From Strigamia acuminata (taxonomy: Eukaryota; Arthropoda; Chilopoda; Geophilomorpha; Linotaeniidae), in contig OX442320.1 in the NCBI GenBank assembly GCA_949358305.1, forward strand, positions 1,614,501 through 1,678,500: a stretch of DNA of 64,000 nt. Direction: 5' to 3'. Every line of letters starts with the position of its first letter. Position 1 is the first letter of the stretch. Below are positions 10,485-20,652 of the stretch, piece after piece. The notes under the pieces were generated by a model. The model was not told where the DNA came from. It saw only the letters and a program-made list of their open reading frames with translations, and searched no databases. Position numbers and translations under genes: made by a program.

Positions 10485-13400
10485 CTAATAAAATGTGGTG
10501 TAATCGCGTCGATCCTGCTTTCGTAGGCGGCGTGACCGGAAACTGCCAATTTCAGGCGGTCGCGCGTGCGCGTCGTTGTCAACCGCACTTGCGACACCTG
10601 GTGACGGTTTCGGTAGTTGATTTTTCTCACTTTTCGCCGGAAGTTCATTCTCGAATAGGCCTCGTAATGATATTTGGTCATCATCGTCGATGAAACGTTC
10701 CGTTGCCGCAGAAACAGGTTTGTTTGACGAATTTTCGTTGTTTTTCGTGACTATTTCATTCTGTTTGTCTGTTTCTGTCAAATCCTCGGCAAATGTAACC
10801 TTTTTAGATGTTAAAGGTTTCATGATGTCATCTGAGATTTCTTCTCTTGCCTTGTATGGTTTTAATCGCTCTATGTTTACAATATCCATTTTCTTACCTG
10901 ACGAACTTCGAATTTCGTAATCATTTGGTGCTGTTCTTCGCACTATCTCATATGGACCAGAGAATTGTGGCAGGAGTTTCTCGCTCAAACCAACCTTTCT
11001 ATTTGGTGTTTTCAAATATACTAGCTCTCCTGGATCGAATTCCACATGTACTCTGTCCAAATCAAAGCGTTTCTTGCTTTTTTCACCTTGTTCTTGTATC
11101 CGTTCATTAGAAATTCTCCTTGCCTCCCTGATAAATCTGGAAGTACGCAAAGTGAATTCTTTTCGAGGAAGGTTTAAGTTGACATCCACGTTGAGATCAG
11201 CTTCATAGCCTCGCATTAAATAATAAGGGGTATAACCTGTTGTTTCATGGACTCCAGTATTATAAGAGAAAAGAAGAAATGGCAAAAATTCATCCCAATC
11301 CGTGTGATCTTTATTTACATAATTCTGCAACATTTTTGCTAATGTTGCATTAAATCTTTCCGTGAGCCCATTTGTTCTTGGATGGTATCCGGAAGTGTTC
11401 TTGTGGACGGATTTGAATAATGCAGATATCTCTTTAATCATCTCATTTCTGTATTCTGTTCCCTTATCACTCAAAATCTCTCGTGGGCTTCCTTCTTTCA
11501 CCATGACTTCATAAACAAGTGCTTTCGCTGCTTCAAGAGCTGTGCAAGCTGGTGCTGCTCTAGCTATTGCAGTGCGTGACAAATAATCCGTAATAATGAA
11601 AACATACTTGTTTCCTGTATCAGATGTTGGAAAACTTCCTAATGTGTCTATGGCGACTCTTTCAAACGGTCTCGACACTGTCGACCACGGTTGCATCAAT
11701 CCTTTTGGTGGCGTTGTCATAGTTTTTGCACTTGCACACGATGAACATGAGAGTACGTGATTCCTCACGTCCCTATAGATCTTAGGCCAGAAGAATCTTG
11801 TTCTTATTCTCTTCCACGTTTTGTTAAGGCCTAAATGAGCTCCTGTAAGACCGTCATGCATTTCAACTAATACGCACCTGCGTAAATGCTGCGGAACATA
11901 CAACAATTCTTCCGTGTTTAAGGAATCAAATTTCTTCTTCTTAAACAATGTATCGCCTTGAAGTACGAATTGCTTTAGCGTTCGTCTTCTGTTGCGCGGA
12001 AGTTGCTCATTTTTCTGCAAGGTTGTGATGATTTCCAAAATCTTCTGATCTTTGCGCTGCTCAGCAGGCAAATTGAGATTCTCGAGAGCCAGTGAAGGAA
12101 TTTCTATGATTTCTTCTCCACCAACCTCTTCTGGAATTCTACTTAATGCATCGGCATCTGTGTGTTTCTTGCCCGACTTATGCAGTACATCATAATCGTA
12201 ATCAACCAATTGCAGACTCCATCGTGCTAACCTACCATTTGGATTCTTGACGCTTTTCAGCCATTGAAGGGCTGAATGGTCCGTGATGATGGTAAACTTC
12301 TTTCCGTACAAGTAAGGTCGATACTTCTCTATGCCGAACAATATGGCGAGACATTCTCTTTCCGTCGCGGTATAGTTCTGTTCGGCTTGGCTCAGCAACC
12401 TACTTGCATAGCATATAACATGCTCCTGATTATTGATCTTCTGCTTCAGGATAGCTCCAAGACCGTAAGCACTAGCGTCCGTCGATATTATAAATGGCTG
12501 TGCGAAATTGGGGTGAGCCAGCACAGGTACCGTTACCAAAGCTGTTCTTAGTCGCTTAAATGCTTCTTCATGAGGCGGTCCCCAGTCGAATTTCTCGTCT
12601 TTCTTCGTAAGGTTGACCAAGGGTTTGGAAATATCAGCAAATCCTAAAATGAATTTTCTATAATATGAACACAAACCCAAAAATCCCCTTAATTGTTTGA
12701 CATTTAGTGGCACCGGAAATTTTGCCACAGACTCGAGATTTCGTGGATCTGGTGAAACGCCCTCTGAATCAATTACATGTCCGAGATACCGGATGGTATT
12801 GGTCCCGAAAGTACATTTACTCAGCTTCACCTTCAAATTCGCAATTCGCAGTTTTTCGAAAACTGAGTCCAAGTCTTGTAAATGTTGTTCAAATGTTTTA
12901 GAAAAAATTATAAGGTCGTCAAGATAGGCTATACAGACCTTTCCCAGGAGGTTGCCCAATACTTTATTCATCAATTTTTGAAACGCAGCTGGGCTATTAC
13001 ATAACCCCATTCCGAGGACGTTAAATTCATAGTGTCCGGTTGAAGTGGTGAACGCTGTCTTCTCTCGGTCTTGTTCATTTATTTCAACTTGATGGTATCC
13101 TTGGATTAAATCCATCATCGAGAAAAACTGGGCCCCTGCTAGTTGATCTAAAGTGTCATCTATTCTAGGTAGTGGGTACACCATTTTCTTTGTAATTGCG
13201 TTCAACCTCCTCCAATCAACACAAAACCTCCATTTGCCGTCTCTTTTCTTGATGAGCAAGACTGGCGCGCTCCAAGGACTTTCCGATTCCCTAATGACTC
13301 CTTGTTCTAACAATTTCCTTGTTTCCTCAGCTTCTACTTCTTTTTCTGCGATTGATCGTCTATACGGCTGCAAGTGAATAGGATCATGGTCACCTGTATC

Positions 13401-14396
13401 TATCTTGTGGCTAAAGTTGGTTACTCTTCCTAAATCTGTATCTGAAATGGCAAACCTGTCCTTATTCTTTTGGAGTAGCTGCTTTATCTGCTCTTGTTGA
13501 CTCTTATTCATCTTATCTTTGGCTATTGAAGAGTCAAAGTCAAAGCAATGTGCTTGCTTTTCATCCAACCCTCCAATGCCTTTGGCAGTTGGGGAGTTAG
13601 AGTCAAAGCAATTTACTTGTTTTTCATCAAACAACCCAATTTCAATAATATAATGTGCCTTACCAATCGCAGACTTCTCCTGTAGAAATATGGACTTTGA
13701 TGTTGGATTTGCCACTCGAATTACGCCTTTGCCGTTCTCAAATTTCGTCAATGTCTTGCAACAGAGAATTCCGAACCTATCGATTACATTACCTAAAGGT
13801 TCCAAAAACATTTCTGTTGTCAAAGCTGTACTTAAATTAACTGGAACTACACATTCGTGCATTGGTGGAATTGCTATATTTTTTGTCACTCTTGCTACAT
13901 AATTCTGATCCACGTACGTCTTATTCATCGGGAAAACTGCTTCTACTCCACTATTTCGGCCCACAAAGATTTTTTGTAAGTCATAATCGACAACACATCT
14001 CGCAAATGTCATAAATGGGTCACCCAATAAAAGCTGGTAATTGAAATCCTTAACTATTAAAACTTCAACTGCATACTGCAATTGTCCTATGTGAATGTTC
14101 AAATTTATCTTGCCCACTGGAGTTATTAAGTCATTACCTATTCCTCGCAATCTAATGTTTGGCGTAGGCGTGTAATTCAACTGCAAAGCTTCTGCTATTT
14201 CTTCACTCAAAAGGTTACTTTTTGCTCCAGTGTCCATGACTGCCTTTATTTCCAAATTTTTTACAATTACTGGGATTTCCAACAATGACTCCGAAATTTT
14301 TACGTCGATTATAGTGATGTTATCCTTTTTCCATCTTCTCTTCTTCTTCTTACTTCTATTTGGATGGTAACAATTTCTCTGTGGCCGTTCAGCTAG
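10485..14396 (-). CDS. pol: A2 Pol polyprotein (protease-RT-RNase H-integrase), intact
   Basis: The 1,303-codon frame is read after a -1 shift from gag; there is no good ATG near its start. The N-terminus has NCYHPN then a Lys/Arg run. Protease active-site DTG starts at about residue 55. RT follows, with catalytic Asp in MMDLIQGY and YLDD at about 493. RNase H has TDASAYGLG (Asp about 640), ERECLA and TDHSALQWL. The integrase zinc motif is H-H-C-C (CSSCASAK). The catalytic triad is Asp 917, Asp 977 and Glu 1013, a D,D-35-E spacing. A GPYEIV motif (GPY/F domain) lies near the C-terminus, followed by a Ser/Arg-rich tail. It copies element RNA to DNA and integrates it. All key residues are present, so this copy could be functional. 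Confidence 0.94.
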   Translation of the reverse strand, partial: LAERPQRNCYHPNRSKKKKRRWKKDNITIIDVKISESLLEIPVIVKNLEIKAVMDTGAKSNLLSEEIAEALQLNYTPTPNIRLRGIGNDLITPVGKINLNIHIGQLQYAVEVLIVKDFNYQLLLGDPFMTFARCVVDYDLQKIFVGRNSGVEAVFPMNKTYVDQNYVARVTKNIAIPPMHECVVPVNLSTALTTEMFLEPLGNVIDRFGILCCKTLTKFENGKGVIRVANPTSKSIFLQEKSAIGKAHYIIEIGLFDEKQVNCFDSNSPTAKGIGGLDEKQAHCFDFDSSIAKDKMNKSQQEQIKQLLQKNKDRFAISDTDLGRVTNFSHKIDTGDHDPIHLQPYRRSIAEKEVEAEETRKLLEQGVIRESESPWSAPVLLIKKRDGKWRFCVDWRRLNAITKKMVYPLPRIDDTLDQLAGAQFFSMMDLIQGYHQVEINEQDREKTAFTTSTGHYEFNVLGMGLCNSPAAFQKLMNKVLGNLLGKVCIAYLDDLIIFSKTFEQHLQDLDSVFEKLRIANLKVKLSKCTFGTNTIRYLGHVIDSEGVSPDPRNLESVAKFPVPLNVKQLRGFLGLCSYYRKFILGFADISKPLVNLTKKDEKFDWGPPHEEAFKRLRTALVTVPVLAHPNFAQPFIISTDASAYGLGAILKQKINNQEHVICYASRLLSQAEQNYTATERECLAILFGIEKYRPYLYGKKFTIITDHSALQWLKSVKNPNGRLARWSLQLVDYDYDVLHKSGKKHTDADALSRIPEEVGGEEIIEIPSLALENLNLPAEQRKDQKILEIITTLQKNEQLPRNRRRTLKQFVLQGDTLFKKKKFDSLNTEELLYVPQHLRRCVLVEMHDGLTGAHLGLNKTWKRIRTRFFWPKIYRDVRNHVLSCSSCASAKTMTTPPKGLMQPWSTVSRPFERVAIDTLGSFPTSDTGNKYVFIITDYLSRTAIARAAPACTALEAAKALVYEVMVKEGSPREILSDKGTEYRNEMIKEISALFKSVHKNTSGYHPRTNGLTERFNATLAKMLQNYVNKDHTDWDEFLPFLLFSYNTGVHETTGYTPYYLMRGYEADLNVDVNLNLPRKEFTLRTSRFIREARRISNERIQEQGEKSKKRFDLDRVHVEFDPGELVYLKTPNRKVGLSEKLLPQFSGPYEIVRRTAPNDYEIRSSSGKKMDIVNIERLKPYKAREEISDDIMKPLTSKKVTFAEDLTETDKQNEIVTKNNENSSNKPVSAATERFIDDDDQISLRGLFENELPAKSEKNQLPKPSPGVASAVDNDAHARPPEIGSFRSRRLRKQDRRDYTTFY

Positions 14397-15823
14397 TTTT
14401 CCGTCTGTTGTTGCGTGTTAACTGTAGGATTAGGACCTTCTCTTCTACGTCTTCTTGGTCTTCCTGCATTACCACCTCTATCCTGTTGGTATCTTGGTGG
14501 ATTATAGAACTCGCAACTAAAATGATGATAGCATCCGCACGAACGAGTATTATTATCATTACTATTGTTGTTATTATTAGTATTGTAATTTTGACCACCA
14601 CCTCTATTAATACTTCCTTGAAAATTCTTGTATTGAAAATTCTGACCTCTTTGCTTCATTGGTGCATACCACCGGCTTCCTATTAAGATGGGTACTTCAG
14701 ACTCCGGATCCTCTGTCTCAAAAGCTAATAACTGTTGCCTCAACCTTGCATTCTCAGCTAAAAGCTCATCGTGGGTTAATGGGGTTACTACAGTTCCACT
14801 CAGTTTACCTGCTGTTACTGGAGTCACCTTTTCGTCCACTACCTTTTTGAAAAGTGACAGCAGCACATCCGTTGGATCCTTGACTTTCATAGTCTCATAC
14901 AACTTAAGTCTTTGTTCCATCTCTGCCAGTTTAGTCGGGAATACTGTCACCATCATTTGCTGCATTGCCGGCTTCAAACCTTGGTAAACATAATTAATTT
15001 TTTGTCCTTCAGAAAGTGCCGGCAACACAAAAGCACATTCGGCCAAGACTTTCTTCATATAGGCATCTGCTGTTCCTTCTGTGTGTTTCATGAAGTGAAG
15101 AGTATTTAAAACATTTTCCTGGCCCCTACGAAACTTTTTTTCAAGTTGTGGTTTCCACTCGGTCCAAGTCCATGTTGGATTCTTTTGTAATAACTCCACA
15201 AACCATGCCAGTCCATCAGTTTTTAACGCTAATGGTAAATGCTTAACTCTTTCATCATCCGTGCTTATTGTGGCTTCGTATGCCACTAGCCATTGGTCGA
15301 TGTTTCCTTTTATTGTATCATAACAAATGACATCCCGCTTCTGTACCATTACACTCCTAAAAAGGTCAGTTAGAACTGCTATTGGGTCCGCCATCTTGGA
15401 TTTCGCTCCTTTTGATGTGGATCCCTGAGTATTAGTATTTACTAAAGGTGTTTGTATCTTTATTGGTGTTAATAATTCAAAAACTGATTGTAACAATTTT
15501 GGCTTTATTAATTTCAAAGGTGAAGAAGAATCAAGTTCCTGTTGGGATAATGAGTCTTGAAAATGCTCTTCTTGGTTTATCTCAACAACTGGTTCCTCTT
15601 GTTTTATTTCAACAACTTGTTCTTCCTCTATAACTTCAGGTTTAGTGTGTTTTATTTCAACAACTTGTTCTTCCTCTATAACTTCAGGTTTAGTGTGTTT
15701 TATTTTTCCACTCCCTCTTTTAGTTGTGATATTACGGTTATCCACTGTCCTTTGTAGTTCTTGGTTTTGTAAATCTAGCAGACAATCCGTTTGTGTTTGT
15801 GTAAGCTTTACTGATTCCTCCAC
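14393..15823 (-). CDS. gag: A2 Gag
   Basis: Same as A1 Gag but 16 residues longer in the N-terminal extension. A 48-bp unit (15603-15650) is repeated exactly at 15651-15698, adding a second copy of the KPEVIEEEQVVEIK-type stretch. The frame is kept, which hints that this ATG-less extension may really be translated. The first ATG is at 15392-15394, giving a 333-residue core protein identical to A1 except for a Thr/Ser change. The stop is TAG at 14393-14395. Capsid-like region, Asn-rich stretch and basic tail are as in A1. It would assemble the particle that carries A2 RNA and the pol products. Confidence 0.85.
   Translation of the reverse strand: MEESVKLTQTQTDCLLDLQNQELQRTVDNRNITTKRGSGKIKHTKPEVIEEEQVVEIKHTKPEVIEEEQVVEIKQEEPVVEINQEEHFQDSLSQQELDSSSPLKLIKPKLLQSVFELLTPIKIQTPLVNTNTQGSTSKGAKSKMADPIAVLTDLFRSVMVQKRDVICYDTIKGNIDQWLVAYEATISTDDERVKHLPLALKTDGLAWFVELLQKNPTWTWTEWKPQLEKKFRRGQENVLNTLHFMKHTEGTADAYMKKVLAECAFVLPALSEGQKINYVYQGLKPAMQQMMVTVFPTKLAEMEQRLKLYETMKVKDPTDVLLSLFKKVVDEKVTPVTAGKLSGTVVTPLTHDELLAENARLRQQLLAFETEDPESEVPILIGSRWYAPMKQRGQNFQYKNFQGSINRGGGQNYNTNNNNNSNDNNTRSCGCYHHFSCEFYNPPRYQQDRGGNAGRPRRRRREGPNPTVNTQQQTEN
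15603..15698 (-). repeat. 48-bp in-frame tandem duplication in A2 gag
   Basis: Two exact head-to-tail 48-bp units are present here, where A1 has one. They encode 16 residues each and are rich in Glu and Val. This accounts for almost all the length difference between A1 and A2. Confidence 0.9.
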
Positions 15824-16459
15824 TGTTAAGCCTTGAACTGCACTATAATTTTTATTTTTACTACTCTATAATGCACTTCACACATTCACTAATAACCACA
15901 ATTCGCCAACACACAATCCTGAAATAAATTTAATTTATTATCACCAAACACCAAATCAAATTCAAAATATTAACAACAATGTCACTAATTTCCTGAAAAT
16001 AGACAAATACTACTATTAGTCATCACTAGAATCAATACAATTTATTAACTTCCTGAAAAAAAAAAAAAAATTATACATTTGTTAAAACTATAAATTATTA
16101 TCAAAATTATTTCCCTCTAAATATCCAATATTCAACAATTTTAAACAACTTTAACAATTTAATCCAAAGTATTATCTAATTCAATGCAATCTCATTAATT
16201 ATTCACTAAGAAACTGCTTCCAAACTCTGAGTCACTCTATGATTCACTCTTATTTTCTCTAATATGCAAATTAATCTGCACTCTTTCTAAATTTTATAAG
16301 AATTTCTACTATTTTCACTGAGTTTTTACGGGGGTTTTTTAGCTCTAACTTCTCAATTTTAGCACAAAATTGGCTGATTTTACTGTAAACTTTCACTTAT
16401 TCACTACTTTTATCAACCAATTAGTGGGTCTCAAAAGAAAACCGCAATCTCCACCACTT
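15824..16459 (-). other. A2 leader with candidate primer-binding site (16442-16456)
   Basis: This is AT-rich leader matching 8590-9224, with one extra A in the poly-A run near 16057-16070. The sense strand next to the LTR reads AAG TGG TGG AGA TTG CGG. The priming tRNA is not recognised. Confidence 0.5.
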
Positions 16460-16929
16460 TGTTACGTGGCCAACTGGCCAATAATGACCACGTAACTTAT
16501 AACTATTTTGATGAACATCATTTAATAACTAAGAGTGAAATGAACAGGAGTCAGAGTTTAGGTTGAAATATAAACTATGTTCTTTTATTCTTTAATTACA
16601 AAACATAAACTTAATTGAAATCATAAAACTAAATCTAAAACTAAAGTAAACATTAAGACTGAAGACATGAATAACACCTTCTTTCTTATTTGCAAACTAA
16701 TCATGCCATATACTGGCTGAAACATTAATCATTAGAAGTCCTGGGAAGACTGAGGTCCAAGAGTCAAAGTGCCTCTTTTATACCCAAGTCACCCCCCTGA
16801 GTTAGTTCTAATTGACTCGCCCGTGATGTCACCATCACGTACGCAGTCTAGTGATAGATTTTGACAACTCTAATAACATTTGTGCTGGTTTGAGACGGTC
16901 GGCAGACGACGCGACTCAACCGCATGACA
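16460..16929 (-). repeat. Element A LTR 3 (5' LTR of A2), 470 bp
   Basis: This is the promoter-bearing LTR for A2. The TATA box complement is at 16776-16782 and the AATAAA complement at 16584-16589. It ends against the ATAC target duplication. Confidence 0.93.
16776..16782 (-). promoter_or_regulatory. TATA box of element A 5' LTR
   Basis: The sense strand reads GGTATAAAAGAGGC, about 150 bp into the LTR. Identical boxes occur at 9541-9547 and 2355-2361. Confidence 0.7.
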
Positions 16930-16933
16930 ATAC

Positions 16934-17772
16934 TTTTTCAAAATTTTTTTTAAAAATATCACCGCATTTATTAATAAATGAATGATCACCCTTATGGAAT
17001 TTTTTAAAGTTTTAACACTCGTAATTTCAAAAGACGCGCCGATTCGTTTGAATCGACGGCTTTTCTGCACAACACGGGTTGCTAGGCAACACAACAGCAA
17101 GAATTCTTCTTCGCTAAAATTCGAATGGTATTCCATTCGTAAAATTCGATTTCAATGGCTTGAGATCACGATTTTTAACCAACATTTTAATGTAGATCAA
17201 GTCTGTAAAATAAGGTAAACCCGCTTTGAAATAAAATATAAATTTTAATTCCTTCGAAAATCGTCAATTTTCTTTCCAATTTATTTAGGCAAATAAATTT
17301 AGGTTCAACTTGAAGTCTCAAGCAGAATACATATAAAAGAATATTCTAAAATTAAAATAACTGTTAAATTGATAGAATTCTTTAAGAATTCCATCAAAAA
17401 ATTAACTTTTCAAAATTAGGCCCGACCGCGTGGTTTTGTCAGATTGTCAATGACAAAAAGACGTTACCCGGGTGGAACCAACTTCAACAAGTTCGGGCAA
17501 GATTTCCATTTTTGGGGTTGGGCCTTTAGGCCTGACCACGCGGTAGAAATTATTAGTTTTGTTAAAACACATAATTTCCACGACGGAAAATCGGAATAAA
17601 GTGAATTACACTTGTTTTCTTGCGAGAAGTTCTAAAACAGAATAAAATCTATTAAACACTTATAAATCTCAAACGAAATTTATTTTACACACAAAAATCA
17701 CCATAAACGTTACATTACTCGAATTCACCATAGACATGCAAAACTTCAAATTTTATTTAAAATTTGGCAGCC
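16934..17772 (-). other. Element B leader, LTR-proximal part
   Basis: About 840 bp of AT-rich leader with no convincing ORF. It holds a perfect 10-bp inverted repeat, ACCGCGTGGT at 17425-17434 and ACCACGCGGT at 17535-17544, which could close a 100-nt RNA loop in the genomic transcript. Confidence 0.5.
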
Positions 17773-17791
17773 TATCTCGGTAGAACCTCCA
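17773..17791 (-). other. Element B primer-binding site, tRNA-Gln type
   Basis: The sense strand reads TGGAGGTTCTACCGAGATA, two bases after the LTR end. It matches the complement of the 3' end of metazoan tRNA-Gln(CUG), as I know that tRNA, with one internal mismatch and a mismatch at the last base. Element C uses the same tRNA family. Confidence 0.75.
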
Positions 17792-18254
17792 CTTGTGACG
17801 ATTCTACTTTTGGGCTAATTTATTAGTCCTTTTGAGATAGATAATTCGGTTTATACAAGACGTTGCTAAGTTTAACAACAACCTAACCGAGATAAGCTAC
17901 GGAAGCCCTTACAAACATGAATATGTGATCAAGTAGGAATAACTTACAGTTTTAGTGTGACATAACATATTTATTTCTAAATATTGATATTAACAAAGAT
18001 GGGTTCTTGACGCGTGTAAACGGGCGGCATCAACTGGTTGAGGATCCGGGCGAAGCCAGAGGGATACGGCTGACTTGCGGCATCGTCACAAATAGCGCTA
18101 CGGAGACGCATTTGGTCCGCAGCTCGAATATCTAATAATGCGAAGAATCCTTCGCATAAGTAGGAATATTCGGCAGAATATTCCATGTTCCAAATGAATA
18201 AAAGTAAAGTGATTAAAGTAATATAACAAATGAATTGTTATATAAATAATAATT

Positions 18255-18800
18255 GGGCGGGGACCGTCACGACAATTGAGAGAACGTCGCGGGAGTTGTT
18301 GAGACTCCATCCGCCAGCATGCCTTACGACGACAAGATCTCGTGATCAGGCGCCGAGTATTTGTTTGTACGCTTTAGTTCGCTATCGGTGGTACCAACCA
18401 CCAGGTAAACATTTCTATGGACTTACCGGTATAAAAAGTGATTGCCAATACAGGATTACCAATGCCCGAGTAGTTTGTTTAACACAGTGTTGTTCAACTC
18501 CTGTTCACGGGTTACTAACCCGGAGGGTACGATGGGGCGGGGACCGTCACGACGGTCGAGAGAACCATCGCGGGAGGATTTGACTCCTCCATCCGCCAGC
18601 ATGCCTTACGATGACGGGATCCATTGATCGAGCACCGGGTAAAATATTAATCGGCCACTGCCGTTGGATTACCATTATCCAGGTAGTTATTTTATCGCAA
18701 CATCTTTAGATATTACTCACGGGCTACCAACCCGGCGTGTTACCTGTGCATTAGGCCTTTACCGACTTTTAACGTGCGGAAGGACCAATCGTAGAAAGAC
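18255..18800. repeat. Diverged tandem duplication inside element B LTR
   Basis: Two copies start GGGCGGGGACCGTCACGAC at 18255 and 18535. They share further blocks (ATCCGCCAGCATGCCTTACG and ACGGG-TACCAACCCGG-like ends), with many differences and a shorter second copy. This is an internal LTR duplication older than the insertions nested here. Confidence 0.65.
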
Positions 18801-19170
18801 GGGAACCTGCGTGGGCCGTTTACAACAACCATCCTGCAGCGGACTGTGGCCAGTTAGCTGAGGGACCTACTTTCATTTAGCAAGGTCGTACTGTATACGA
18901 CCGTTATATTAAGCCACCGTACGAAATCCTACTGTCCCGTAGAACAGCTGGCTAACGTTACGGGGCCATTTCATGTGTGAAACATGTCTATTACCGGAGT
19001 TGGCCTTCCCGAAAAGGCCCTACAACAACAATAACAATAGTAATGAATACCGATTGTGGAGAGCTGAGGAGGCCTGATGTGTCGATAAGAAAGTGAAATC
19101 AAACGATAACAATTCAACTACAGACAATATACAAGTTCAGTTATCAAGCCAGGGGGAAGTGAGAAACTGG

Positions 19171-19180
19171 AGCTTATATA
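19171..19180 (-). promoter_or_regulatory. TATA box of element B 5' LTR
   Basis: The sense strand reads ACTATATAAGCTCC, about 355 bp from the inferred LTR start. Confidence 0.55.
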
Positions 19181-19534
19181 GTTCTGTAGAACTACTAGAT
19201 TGGCGACAGCCAATCAGCGTACGAATCGGCGGATTCTTGGGTCACTAGTCCGGACCTAATATATGACTATGTCCAGATGGGCCCAGTTGGGGTCCGGAAG
19301 GGTCCGATTGGTTCCCTTCGACAGGTAAGTAATGTGGATATTGATTCGATGGAATCAACATTGTCAAGTAAATAATACTTAGTTTGCATTTAATAAAATA
19401 GTTATATTTTATTCACCGTGTCCTAAATAATTATTTATCACACTTTTTAGTTTTATCGAGTTTGAATTACGCGCGTTTGTTAAACAGCGCCACCTATTGT
19501 GAACATTGATAACTACTGATTTGTAATCATCACA

Positions 19535-19654
19535 AATGTTTATACAAAAATTCATGTATTTGTTTATCTATTATTTTTGAAAAATATATATCAGGTAGAA
19601 TTCTGCAGAGGTTCCAAGTATTGGCCCAATATTGGGACCCAATATTGGACCAAT
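19535..19654. other. Junction between elements B and D
   Basis: 120 bp that I cannot assign to B or D. It contains the palindromic repeats CCCAATATTGGG and CCAATATTGG-like units at about 19625-19655. It may be host DNA or part of D's LTR. Confidence 0.4.
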
Positions 19655-20156
19655 TGTGGTGACCCGACTGGGGTGGGGCACGAAGAGTTTCTCTCGTGGC
19701 CTACATACGGGTAAAGAAGGGGAGTCGCACGCGCGCCTCCCTTCCCTCAGAGCATTGACATCCAGTCAATGGACGGGCGTCTGCCCTGGGGGAGTGGGGG
19801 AGATTCGTCTTCTCCACTATTGGGTGGCTTTAGTCACCTGTCACCCCCCGCTTTGTGCAAAGGAATTCGCCTTGCACTGAGCGGGCAGAACCAACACAAA
19901 AATCAACCAAGATACACGTAAAAGCCAAACGTCCTAAAACGATCAAGCCTAAGTACAAAGACTTCAGGAGTGACCTAGGACAAGGGACTTTCAACGTGAG
20001 TACGATTGATTTGTGTTAACCTCCGCAGAGTAACCTGCGAAACAAGATTACCACACTATTTTAGCAAGCCAGCTAGAAATAGTAAACCTACTCCAATTTA
20101 GCGAGTTGTGCAGACAAACGGTCGCACAAGCCTAAATTGCAGTAACCACGACGAGC

Positions 20157-20219
20157 GTTCCCGCCGCTGTGTGTATCGCCGGGAACCACCAAGCGTCCGC
20201 CGCTGTGTGATCGCCGGAC
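20157..20219 (+). other. Two tandem stem-loops with conserved loop and changed stems
   Basis: Hairpin 1 has stem GTTCCCG (20157-20163) with CGGGAAC (20180-20186). Hairpin 2 has stem GTCCG (20195-20199) with CGGAC (20215-20219). Both enclose almost the same loop, CCGCTGTGTG(T)ATCGC. The stems differ in sequence but both pair, which is what selection for an RNA fold would leave. Confidence 0.6.
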
Positions 20220-20509
20220 ACCTACAAAAAACCCTAAACCTAGACAACAGACCAGAAGTAAGACCTTTCAGGCATTCACTCGCGCCCGACCAGCGTGAGC
20301 CCGAAGGACCGAACGAGAAACGTGAGACGAGGACGCCATTCATTGCCACGCCGGCCCAAGACGACACCACGTTGCCACGCGGACGCCATCTTGGATCCAC
20401 AGCGACAAAGGACGACCTCGACCAGTTTCCCGCCAACTTCACACCCCTTTCCTTTTACCTTTTTATTCCCTTACATATTTTATTCCCTTTTAACTGTATA
20501 TTCCCGTAT

Positions 20510-20515
20510 AATAAA
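20510..20515 (+). terminator. Poly(A) signal AATAAA in element D LTR
   Basis: AATAAA sits in an AT-rich stretch upstream of the LTR end. Confidence 0.5.
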
Positions 20516-20652
20516 TACATTTATTATATTTACCTTTTACATTGTCTTGCCGTGTTACATTATTTGGGTAACCGCTTGAGTAAAGCGGTATTGCGAGATC
20601 AGAGAGTGACTCATACCACGTATCAGCGACAGACCGAGTTGAGCGCGACACG

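Larger units (their letters stand above)
2039..16929 (-). mobile_element. Element A, tandem double Ty3/gypsy retrotransposon (three LTRs, two internal regions)
   Basis: Three 470-bp LTRs at 2039, 9225 and 16460 bracket two internal regions of 6,716 and 6,765 bp, all on the minus strand. The outer borders carry a 4-bp duplication (ATAC), while the inner borders do not. The whole array therefore behaves as one insertion, later expanded or integrated as a dimer sharing the middle LTR. The 49-bp length difference is a 48-bp in-frame gag duplication plus one A in a poly-A run. The internal regions differ at only a handful of sites. A1 (left) has a nonsense codon in pol; A2 (right) is open throughout. 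Domain order is gag / protease-RT-RNase H-integrase, typical of Metaviridae. Confidence 0.92.
16930..19534 (-). mobile_element. Element B, leader and 5' LTR part
   Basis: This is the continuation of B to the right of A: leader (16934-17793, including the PBS) and a 1,741-bp LTR. The order LTR-PBS-leader-gag on the minus strand is consistent once A is removed. Its leader is about 1.1 kb, close to the leader of element C. Confidence 0.8.
17794..19534 (-). repeat. Element B 5' LTR, about 1,741 bp
   Basis: The sense end is ...AATCGTCACA, followed by AG and the PBS. The sense start is placed at TGTGATGATT because it is the near-perfect inverse of the end and gives a length almost equal to C's LTR (1,750 bp). 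No second copy is in the window, so the right border is inferred. A TATA box (sense TATATAAGCT) lies at 19171-19180 and an AATAAA complement at 17970-17975. Like C's LTR, it has a long stretch between TATA and poly(A) signal. Two diverged direct repeats begin at 18255 and 18535. Confidence 0.7.
19655..20650 (+). repeat. Element D 5' LTR (left border tentative)
   Basis: The right border, ...GCGCGACA followed by CG and a PBS, is well supported and has the same ACA-CG-TGG layout as element C. The left border is placed at TGTGGTGACCC only because it has a TG start after a CCAAT-rich stretch. A poly(A) signal AATAAA is at 20510-20515, 135 bp before the end. Two tandem hairpins lie at 20157-20219. 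Confidence 0.5.

Noticed and set aside
18230-18627. Overlapping open frames of 61-117 codons
   Set aside because: They lie inside the B LTR on the non-sense strand, with repetitive composition.
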